Shown one piece after another: positions 6,240-11,919 of a DNA stretch of 11,919 nucleotides (its first letter is position 1; every line of letters starts with the position of its first letter). The notes under the pieces are model-generated. The model made no database searches, was not told where the DNA came from, and worked only from the letters and a program-made list of their open reading frames with translations. A program made the translations under genes and the position numbers. Source of the DNA: Pseudanabaenales cyanobacterium (lineage in GTDB: Bacteria > Cyanobacteriota > Cyanobacteriia > Phormidesmidales > Phormidesmidaceae); assembly GCA_022360135.1 (NCBI GenBank), contig JAKSDM010000363.1:1-11919 (forward strand), read 5' to 3'.

Positions 6240-6998
6240 ATGTATGACGATAATCAACTAACCCCGCTGGACATTGATGCTGATCTAGAAAGTCCCCTGG
6301 ATCAGCTGGGACCTCCAAGTCAGGAAACTGAGCCCCCTCAGTATGATCCAGAAGTGATGCTGCCGCTGTTGGAATCGCCTGAAACCCAACAGCGTATGCT
6401 GGCGGCAAGGGCGTTTTGTGAACTGCAAGACGCCCGCGCCATTCCCCATCTGCTCCATCTGCTGGGGGATCCCTGCCCTTTAGTGCGAGTCAGCGCCGCC
6501 TATGCTTTGGGGCGGAATCCCAGCGAATCGGCGCTGGAACCGCTGATCGCTCAACTCAACCAAGACTGGAATGGATATGTTCGCAAGGGCTTAGTGTGGG
6601 CGATCGGCAACTCACATGATCGCCGCTCTCTCAAACCCTTAGCAAATGCTTTAAGGACCGATATCCCCGCCGTCCGTTTGTGGGCCGCTAGCGCTCTGGC
6701 CCAGGCGGCTCATATCGATTATGAGGGGGTGATTGAGGCAATCCCCCCCTTGATCGAAGTGATGCAACAGGATGCTGTACCTGCAGTGCGGGGTAATTGC
6801 GCCTGGTCAATTGGCCAACTGTGTCGTGAATTGCCGTCCAATGTGATCTATATGACGGCCATCGACGCCCTGATTGAAACCTTTGCCAGGGAAGCAGACT
6901 TAGGGGTGCGCGAAGACGCCCGCGCCGCCCTTCTGAAAGTTGGCGATCCGAGGGGATTGCAGACAATTGAGGAAATTGAGCAGGATGGCTTTTTTTAG
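6240..6998 (+). CDS. HEAT-repeat protein (PBS lyase HEAT-like family)
   Basis: 252 residues from the ATG at 6240; a TTG at 6231 would add three residues but has no better signal. The first 45 residues are acidic and Pro-rich ('DIDADLESPLDQLGPPSQE') and probably disordered. The rest is an array of about six HEAT-like helical pairs, recognisable by their second helix: 'VRVSAAYALG' (82-91), 'VRKGLVWAIG' (114-123), 'VRLWAASALAQ' (145-155), 'VRGNCAWSIGQ' (183-193) and 'VREDARAALLKVGD' (223-236). This repeat type is shared with the phycobilin lyases CpcE/PecE and NblB, but most such cyanobacterial proteins are scaffolds of unknown partner, and I see no basis for calling it a lyase. No signal peptide or membrane helix. 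A MATE transporter gene begins 31 bp downstream on the same strand, so co-transcription is likely. No Shine-Dalgarno is visible; a HIP1 site lies at 6200-6207 in the leader. Confidence 0.9.
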   Translation: MYDDNQLTPLDIDADLESPLDQLGPPSQETEPPQYDPEVMLPLLESPETQQRMLAARAFCELQDARAIPHLLHLLGDPCPLVRVSAAYALGRNPSESALEPLIAQLNQDWNGYVRKGLVWAIGNSHDRRSLKPLANALRTDIPAVRLWAASALAQAAHIDYEGVIEAIPPLIEVMQQDAVPAVRGNCAWSIGQLCRELPSNVIYMTAIDALIETFAREADLGVREDARAALLKVGDPRGLQTIEEIEQDGFF

Positions 6999-7029
6999 AA
7001 CCCGGGAATGCCGAAAAAATGCTATCTGA

Positions 7030-8361
7030 ATGCTACCTGAACCCTGCCTGAGTCAATCGCCAGAGCCCTTTAGCCGACGGCTTTTTCGCTTGGCGATCGC
7101 CAACATTCTGGCCAATCTAATGACGCCATTAGCAGGCATCGTTGATACAGCATTCCTGGGGCATCTAGCGGACATTCGACATCTGGGCGGAGTGGCCTTA
7201 GCCACCGTCTTGTTCAACTTCATCTACTGGAGTTTCGGCTTCCTCCGCATGGGGACCACCGGGATGACGGCCCAAGCCGCCGGTCGGCAGGCGGACCGGG
7301 AAGTGCTGCTGATTGGTCTGCGGCATGGTGGGATTGCGCTGGGAATCGGTTTGCTCATCCTACTATTGCAAATCCCGATTCGAGAACTTGGATTTTCTCT
7401 GCTCAGCGCCACGCCAGCAGTCAAGCTTTCTGGACAGACTTTTTATGACGCTCGGATTTGGGGCGCCCCAGCGGTACTGATTAATCTGGTTTTGCTAGGC
7501 TGGTTTCTAGGGCGAGAAAAGGGTAGTTGGGTACTCCTGCTATCCCTGGTTGGGAACGGCGGGAATGTTTTGCTAGACTACCTTTTCATTGTCCAATGGG
7601 GGTGGGCCAGCACCGGCGCTGGTTGGGCGACAGCGGCGAGCCAATACTTGGTGTTGGGGGTTGGGTTGGTTCTCGTGGGCCGGGAAGTTCCCTGGCAGGC
7701 GATCAATGCAGCGATTCCTCAACTTTGGGATACCGCCGCATTTCAAGCCCTCTTCCAACTCAATCGAGATATCTTGATCCGCACCTTTGCCTTGGTTTCT
7801 AGCTTTGCCCTATTCACTAACTTGAGTTCTGCGTTGGGCGCCAAAGTCCTGGCGGCGAATACTTTATTGTTGCAAATTGTCACGCTCGGCGCGTACTTCA
7901 TTGATGGGCTGGCGTTTGCAACCGAAAGCTTAGCGGGGAGCTTCCATGGCAGTGGCGATCGCCAGCAACTGGCTGCACTCGTCAAACTCTCCGGCGGCGT
8001 CAGCCTGTCACTAGGCATTATATTCGCTCTGGTCTTCGCGCTACTGCCTAGGCCGCTGTTCAGCTTGTTGACACATCATATTGAGGTGCTTGAGCAAGCG
8101 GATCGCTATGTCTGGTGGCTACTTCCAGTATTGGGGTTTGGCTCCGTCGCCTTCATGTTGGATGGCTATTTCTTGGGATTGACCGCTGGGCGAGCCTTAC
8201 GGAATTCGACTGTACTGGCGACAGGGGGAGGTTTTTTGCCGGTTGCGATCGTCGCCTGGAACTGCCAGAACCCTCAACTGCTCTGGCTGGCTTTGACCCT
8301 GTTTATGGCCACCCGAGCGATTACGTTGGGCATTGTAGTTCCAAGAACGTTGAAAGCTTAA
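7030..8361 (+). CDS. MATE-family efflux transporter, DinF-like
   Basis: 443 residues with about twelve hydrophobic helices, the usual size for a multidrug and toxic compound extrusion carrier in the inner membrane. The first helix carries the DinF-branch signature 'MTPLAGIVDTAFLGHL', including Asp39, the acidic residue used for cation coupling in this branch. 'FLRMGTTGMTAQAAGR' (71-86) follows in the loop after helix 2, and the second half repeats the fold ('INRDILIRT'-like segment seen as 'LNRDILIRTFAL', then 'GAYFIDGLAFATESLAG'). Such proteins export organic cations or other toxic compounds by H+ or Na+ antiport; the substrate is not readable here. ATG at 7030, without a strong Shine-Dalgarno. 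It starts 31 bp after the HEAT-repeat gene, so translation from a shared mRNA is likely. Two HIP1 sites lie inside (7093, 7955). No defects seen. Confidence 0.94.
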   Translation: MLPEPCLSQSPEPFSRRLFRLAIANILANLMTPLAGIVDTAFLGHLADIRHLGGVALATVLFNFIYWSFGFLRMGTTGMTAQAAGRQADREVLLIGLRHGGIALGIGLLILLLQIPIRELGFSLLSATPAVKLSGQTFYDARIWGAPAVLINLVLLGWFLGREKGSWVLLLSLVGNGGNVLLDYLFIVQWGWASTGAGWATAASQYLVLGVGLVLVGREVPWQAINAAIPQLWDTAAFQALFQLNRDILIRTFALVSSFALFTNLSSALGAKVLAANTLLLQIVTLGAYFIDGLAFATESLAGSFHGSGDRQQLAALVKLSGGVSLSLGIIFALVFALLPRPLFSLLTHHIEVLEQADRYVWWLLPVLGFGSVAFMLDGYFLGLTAGRALRNSTVLATGGGFLPVAIVAWNCQNPQLLWLALTLFMATRAITLGIVVPRTLKA

Positions 8362-8453
8362 CAGGTGACAATATGTCTACATAACTTTCTGAATTAGGAA
8401 ATAGAACATGAAAACCACGCTAAAAATAGAGTCGAAATTGCCTGCAAACGTGG

Positions 8454-8612
8454 CATGGCGTTCCCAAAGGAAGAGCGCTTGATGCAGAAGAGCAACCGTA
8501 CATTGTTGATGTGATCGAGTGTTGGTTGACCCGCAAGAATAACAATCCGCGTACTGGCAGACTTTTATGACTCCTAACTTTAGAGTTAGCAAATGCTCGA
8601 CTTAAAACCTGT
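8454..8612 (+). pseudogene. Possible decayed U-box-like coding remnant
   Basis: In the frame starting at 8454 the translation contains 'ALDAEEQPYIVDVIECWL' and then 'TRKNNNPRTGRLL', a stop (TGA 8568-8570), then 'LLTLELANARLK'. This matches by eye the C-terminal two thirds of a U-box: a DG-x-x-Y-like start, 'I-x-x-W-L', six or so residues, 'P-x-T-G-x-x-L', then 'L.pN..L'. U-box domains are ubiquitin E3 modules in eukaryotes and occur sporadically in bacteria. The first block (the CPIT...DPV segment) is missing in this frame, no start codon with ribosome site is seen, and a stop interrupts it, so if real it is a dead fragment. The assignment rests on about 40 residues and could be coincidence. 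Confidence 0.25.
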
Positions 8613-8618
8613 ATATTC

Positions 8619-8646
8619 TTGGTTTTAAATAGGGAATACATATTAT
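8619..8646 (+). promoter_or_regulatory. Candidate sigma-70-type promoter for the c-di-GMP gene
   Basis: TTGGTT (8619-8624) and TATTAT (8641-8646), 16 bases apart, about 95 bases before the ATG at 8742. The -35 box overlaps the right arm of the inverted repeat at 8602-8628, so a repressor binding there could block it. In such AT-rich DNA a match of this quality can arise by chance. Confidence 0.3.
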
Positions 8647-8741
8647 AGATTGAGACTCTATAAAATAATTGTCAGAGAATTTAAGAGTGTCAAAAATATC
8701 ACTGGTGAGGTGGTGCATACACTTAATAGACGCAAGCACTT

Positions 8742-11216
8742 ATGGAAGCATGCTCAACAAGAAAGAAAAATATTTTTCATATTCTTCTTATTGAGGAAGG
8801 AGAGGATAAAAAAAAAGTAGAACTCAAAGAATCTGTCTATACATTTGGACGTGATTCAGCAAATTCTATAGTTTTGAATTCTAGAGGCGTTTCTCGAAAG
8901 CATGCAGTTGTCTATCGAGTAAGAGAAGCCAAAAGTGATAGTTACATATTCCGAATTTTTGACGGCAGCGAAAGTGGAGAACGGAGTACTAATGGTTTAT
9001 TAATTAATGGTAAACGTTGCTTTTCTCATGATCTTTTACATGGAGATTGCATCGTTTTTTGTAAAGGCACTTGTGTCAGATATTTTGCATTTGAAGACAC
9101 TTTTTATTTCAATGGATCACAGCTCAATGAAATTCGAAATCAGCCAGATTCACTGCCAAGTGCTAGATTAGATTTAGATAATATAAACAATCAAGCAAGA
9201 AACAATAAAGCAGAAATTGATGCGTCAGTTTATTCTAGAGCTTTCTCGGTGTTGGAATCACTTCCTATTCCACTCATTGAGGTTTCTCTTGATGGGACAA
9301 TTACTTATTGTAATCTTTCAATAAGTCAGCAATTTCCAGATTTGCTCAACCAAAAACTGCAACATCCTATCTTGTCAGGCTTGATTTCAAAATTTCAACA
9401 CGCAAATATAAACAGATTTATTCGCGAGATAAAGATTGGGAATAAAGTCTTCGAACAAATTATATTTTTTGTGCAAAATCTTAAGGTACTGAGAAGCTAT
9501 ATAGTTGATATTACTGACAAAAAAAAGATAGAAGCAGAGCTTAATAAATGCGAAGCAAAGAACAAGGTGTTGCTAGATGCTATTCCTGATCTGATAATGC
9601 AGCTTAATGCCAATGGAAGTATTCTGAATTTTAAGGATTCGCAAGATTCTTTATTGTCTCTGGCTCCAGAGATGTGCATTCACAAACACATCTCTGAAAT
9701 TCTACCAGCAAAATTCACTCAAAAAATACTACATTCCCTGAGACAGACGCTACAGTATGATGAGTCTCAAGTTTTCGATTGTCAATTGACTGGCAATAGC
9801 AAAGTACTTTACTGCGAGATTCGGATTGTGAAAAGCGGCGATAATGAGGCGCTAATAATCATGCGCAACATTAGCGATCGCAAATCTTTTGAAAATCAGT
9901 TACGCCACGACGCCCTTCACGATAGCCTAACTCATTTACCTAACCGAAATCTATTCATGGAAAGGATAACTCATGCGATTGAATTATCCAAGCGAAACAA
10001 GAGCTATCAATTTGCAGTTTTATTCGTAGACCTCGATCATTTTAAGGTTATTAACGATAGTTTGGGGCATATTATTGGCGATCAATTGCTAGTTACCATT
10101 GCTCGTAAGTTATCAGCCTGTATTCGGGCAGTAGACCTGGTTGCTCGGTTAGGGGGCGATGAGTTCGCTGTCCTGCTAGAGGACATCAGAGGTATCGAAA
10201 GGGCGACTGAGGTAGCTGAGCGGATCCAAAGAGAGTTGTCGTTACCCATATATTTAGATAAACATGAGATATTTACCAGCGCCAGTATTGGCATCGCTTC
10301 CAGTGAGCTAGGCTATAACCAACCTGAAGAGATACTCCGAGATGCAGATAATGCGATGTATCATGCCAAGTCTTTAGGACGGGCGCGATACGCATTATTT
10401 GACAGCACAATGCATGCTCGTATGGTAGGTCTATTAAAATTGGGTAGTGATCTGCACCGAGCATTTGAGCGCCAAGAATTTCAACTTCACTATCAACCTA
10501 TTGTGTCGTTAAAAACAAATGCTTTAGTGGGATTTGAAGCGCTAATACGCTGGCTGCATCCCCAACAAGGATCCATTTCTCCCGATCAATTCATCCACCT
10601 GGCAGAAGAAAACGGTCTGATTTATCCAATTGGCGACTGGACCTTCTACGAGGCCTGTCATCAACTCTATCAGTGGCAGCAACGCTTTCCTAGCGCTGCA
10701 TCTTTGGAAATGAGCATAAATCTCTCTGGAAAGCAGTTTACCCATCCTCAGTTAGTCAAGCAGATTGAGCATACCCTAAATCAAATTCGTTTGAATCCTA
10801 ATAATCTAAAGTTAGAAATTACAGAAAGTATTGTGATGGAGGACTCTCAAAGGTCAAAAGAGATGCTCCTCAAGTTAAAGGCTTTGGGGCTTCAACTCTG
10901 CATTGATGACTTTGGCACCGGATACTCTTCCCTTAGCTATTTACATCGCTTTCCGGTTGATACGTTGAAGATCGATCGCTCTTTTGTAAGCGCCATCAAT
11001 ATGGATGATGAGAACACAGGCATTGCGATTACGCAGAGTGTTACGGCGTTAGCGCATACCCTAGGCATCAATGTCGTTGCAGAAGGGATAGAAACAGCCA
11101 TGCAATTAAATTTGGTGAGAGCATTTCGCTGTGATTACGCTCAAGGGTATTACTTCTCTAAACCCTTGAGTCATGAGCAAGTTGAAGTTTTATTAGCTAA
11201 TCCTACTACCTGGTAG
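8742..11216 (+). CDS. FHA-PAS-PAS-GGDEF-EAL cyclic-di-GMP signalling protein
   Basis: 824 residues, soluble, no membrane helix. Domains: FHA about 33-110 ('GRD' 36-38, 'SRKH' 51-54, 'STNG' 82-85), a phosphothreonine-peptide reader; PAS about 166-260; PAS about 273-382, ending 'MRNISDRKSFE', the usual lead into a cyclase; GGDEF about 390-555; EAL about 577-815. The cyclase motif is intact ('ARLGGDEFAVLL', 471-475) and the inhibitory RxxD site is present at 462-465, five residues before it. The phosphodiesterase residues are also all there: E599 in 'EALIRW', N660, E692 with E695, D722-D723 in 'DDFGTGYSS', K743, E781 and Q801. So both making and breaking of c-di-GMP are possible, with net direction set by the sensors. 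The ATG at 8742 is the first in frame after an upstream stop and gives a complete FHA domain. The 5' half is markedly AT-rich; the only HIP1 site (9874) lies at the PAS/GGDEF junction. Confidence 0.96.
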   Translation: MEACSTRKKNIFHILLIEEGEDKKKVELKESVYTFGRDSANSIVLNSRGVSRKHAVVYRVREAKSDSYIFRIFDGSESGERSTNGLLINGKRCFSHDLLHGDCIVFCKGTCVRYFAFEDTFYFNGSQLNEIRNQPDSLPSARLDLDNINNQARNNKAEIDASVYSRAFSVLESLPIPLIEVSLDGTITYCNLSISQQFPDLLNQKLQHPILSGLISKFQHANINRFIREIKIGNKVFEQIIFFVQNLKVLRSYIVDITDKKKIEAELNKCEAKNKVLLDAIPDLIMQLNANGSILNFKDSQDSLLSLAPEMCIHKHISEILPAKFTQKILHSLRQTLQYDESQVFDCQLTGNSKVLYCEIRIVKSGDNEALIIMRNISDRKSFENQLRHDALHDSLTHLPNRNLFMERITHAIELSKRNKSYQFAVLFVDLDHFKVINDSLGHIIGDQLLVTIARKLSACIRAVDLVARLGGDEFAVLLEDIRGIERATEVAERIQRELSLPIYLDKHEIFTSASIGIASSELGYNQPEEILRDADNAMYHAKSLGRARYALFDSTMHARMVGLLKLGSDLHRAFERQEFQLHYQPIVSLKTNALVGFEALIRWLHPQQGSISPDQFIHLAEENGLIYPIGDWTFYEACHQLYQWQQRFPSAASLEMSINLSGKQFTHPQLVKQIEHTLNQIRLNPNNLKLEITESIVMEDSQRSKEMLLKLKALGLQLCIDDFGTGYSSLSYLHRFPVDTLKIDRSFVSAINMDDENTGIAITQSVTALAHTLGINVVAEGIETAMQLNLVRAFRCDYAQGYYFSKPLSHEQVEVLLANPTTW

Positions 11217-11440
11217 AAGTACGGGCGTATAACATAAAGTGGGAAAAATTTAACGCCAATTTCGGCTGCAGCCCTTGTGGGCTGGAACGGCTTTCCCGTA
11301 AAGCTTCCCACCTTAAAATATAAGCCGACTAAACAGATGGCGTTCATAGCGAGTTTGCCCAGTGTCCGGCGCGTAGCTGTAAATGCCAGCAGAGCTGTGA
11401 TCATTAAACACACCACTATTGGCGAAACCCATTGGAATTG
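11217..11440. other. Spacer between convergent genes with nested inverted repeats
   Basis: Outer arms gtgggaa (11239-11245) and ttcccac (11305-11311) enclose a small hairpin, cagccc (11269-11274) with gggctg (11279-11284) on a 4-base loop (ttgt), which extends imperfectly outward. The nested arrangement suggests a folded RNA or a terminator region serving the two convergent genes, or a small mobile element. The remaining part (11312-11440) has gene-like base composition and open frames on both strands, but neither translation resembles a protein I know. Confidence 0.45.
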
Positions 11441-11919
11441 CTATGCAATCTCCCCAACCGCGACCAGATATAGAGCAGCTTCCTCCTCACCATCAATTTC
11501 TAATAACTGATTTAAGGCATCATCGAAAAAGGCGCCGATGCTGCAAACCCCGAGTCCCAGAGCTGTAGCCGCTAGATAGAGGTTTTGCCCCAAATGTCCG
11601 ACTTCCATCAACACATAGCGATAGGTTCGCTCGTGGTACTTCCAGCGAGTGCGCTGAAAAATGCCGGACACCACAAAACAAAGATTCGCTTTACCTAAAA
11701 AGTCCTGGCTAAGCCCAGCTTTGATCAGGGGTTGCCGCAAGTCCCCTGACTTGACTAGCTCTAGCTTATGGTGCTGGATGGCGTGGTGGTAGAGGCCGGG
11801 TTCCAGTCCTTCGACTCGGTGGACAATGGGGTAAATTTCCAGGGGATATAAGGCTCCAGAGGAGGGGACGGTTCGAAATCCCCGATTCTCCCAAGTGATT
11901 CCCTGGCCTAGATACAGCA
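11441..11919 (-). CDS. SagB-type nitroreductase/dehydrogenase, 5' end outside the window
   Basis: Translation on the - strand stays open from the right edge to the TAG at 11443-11441, giving about 159 residues of the C-terminal part; the TTG at 11740 is internal. Visible signatures of the SagB/ThcOx branch of FMN nitroreductases are 'RTVPSSGALYPLEIY' with the following 'GLYHHAIQHHKLELV', then 'NLCFVVSGIFQRTRWKY', 'YRYVLMEVGHLGQNLYLAA' and 'LGLGVCSIGAFFDDALNQLL', ending 'ALYLVAVGEIA'. The family uses FMN; the best-known members oxidise azolines to azoles in RiPP biosynthesis, but many cyanobacterial copies stand alone with no known substrate. Whether cyclodehydratase or precursor genes lie beyond the right edge cannot be seen. 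It converges on the c-di-GMP gene across a 224-bp spacer. Family assignment is firm; function is open. Confidence 0.92.
   Translation of the reverse strand, partial: LYLGQGITWENRGFRTVPSSGALYPLEIYPIVHRVEGLEPGLYHHAIQHHKLELVKSGDLRQPLIKAGLSQDFLGKANLCFVVSGIFQRTRWKYHERTYRYVLMEVGHLGQNLYLAATALGLGVCSIGAFFDDALNQLLEIDGEEEAALYLVAVGEIA

Larger units (their letters stand above)
8362..8741. other. AT-rich spacer before the c-di-GMP gene
   Basis: 380 bases with no intact gene. The left half contains broken coding-like sequence (listed separately as a possible U-box-like remnant). The right half (about 8600-8741) is strongly AT-rich and holds an 8-bp perfect inverted repeat, ttaaaacc at 8602-8609 with ggttttaa at 8621-8628, around an 11-base loop, plus a promoter-like pair. 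Two overlapping open frames on the - strand (8377-8641) show no protein-like composition and are not called. Confidence 0.6.

Noticed and set aside
8377..8641. Two overlapping - strand frames (71 and 73 codons) in the spacer before the c-di-GMP gene
   Set aside because: Translations are Cys/Ser-rich with no pattern, and the + strand frame gives a better domain resemblance.
11171..11510. Short open frames on both strands at 11171-11416 (-) and 11277-11510 (+)
   Set aside because: One overlaps the end of the EAL gene and the other the end of the SagB-type gene; neither has a ribosome site or recognisable sequence. A decayed gene cannot be excluded.
1..11919. A defence system, prophage, insertion sequence with transposase, or a tRNA gene
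   Set aside because: No transposase, integrase, nuclease, capsid or tRNA-like cloverleaf was recognised on either strand.

Overview
The window looks like a piece of a cyanobacterial chromosome. Three observations support this. The octamer GCGATCGC (the HIP1 site of cyanobacteria) occurs nine times in 11.9 kb, where about 0.2 would be expected by chance. Degenerate heptameric tandem repeats of the cyanobacterial STRR type lie between genes. The gene set fits as well: hemL (C5 tetrapyrrole pathway), fused hisIE, a HEAT-repeat protein with the typical cyanobacterial acidic N-terminus, and an FHA-PAS-PAS-GGDEF-EAL signalling protein. Genus cannot be fixed from this; a filamentous, Oscillatoria-like organism is a guess.

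Layout, left to right. (1) The 3' part of a TPR-repeat protein (+), then a spacer made of two inverted heptad arrays. (2) A small four-helix membrane protein (-), divergent from an MFS exporter-like transporter (+). (3) hisIE (-), converging on the MFS gene with 6 bp between stops, and behind a secreted Trp-rich protein of unknown function (-) that may be its operon partner. (4) A 370-bp non-coding stretch with a clean 7 x 7-bp tandem repeat and repeats/hairpin just before hemL. (5) hemL (+), a G.U-containing hairpin, then a HEAT-repeat protein and a DinF-like MATE transporter (+), 31 bp apart. (6) A 380-bp AT-rich spacer holding a possible decayed U-box-like coding remnant. (7) An 824-residue FHA-PAS-PAS-GGDEF-EAL protein (+), whose 5' half is clearly more AT-rich than its 3' half. 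(8) A 224-bp spacer with an inverted repeat, then the 3' part of a SagB-type nitroreductase (-) running off the right edge.

How the genes relate: most are independent housekeeping or transport functions (histidine biosynthesis, tetrapyrrole biosynthesis, two exporters). Only HEAT/MATE and secreted protein/hisIE look like plausible co-transcribed pairs. The signalling protein has both cyclic-di-GMP synthesis and breakdown residues intact, so it should set c-di-GMP level in response to PAS and phospho-peptide (FHA) inputs. I do not see a convincing new multi-gene system. The items most worth a second look are the compositional break inside the c-di-GMP gene, the possible U-box remnant beside it, the inverted heptad arrays, and the 21-bp-spaced direct repeat ahead of hemL.
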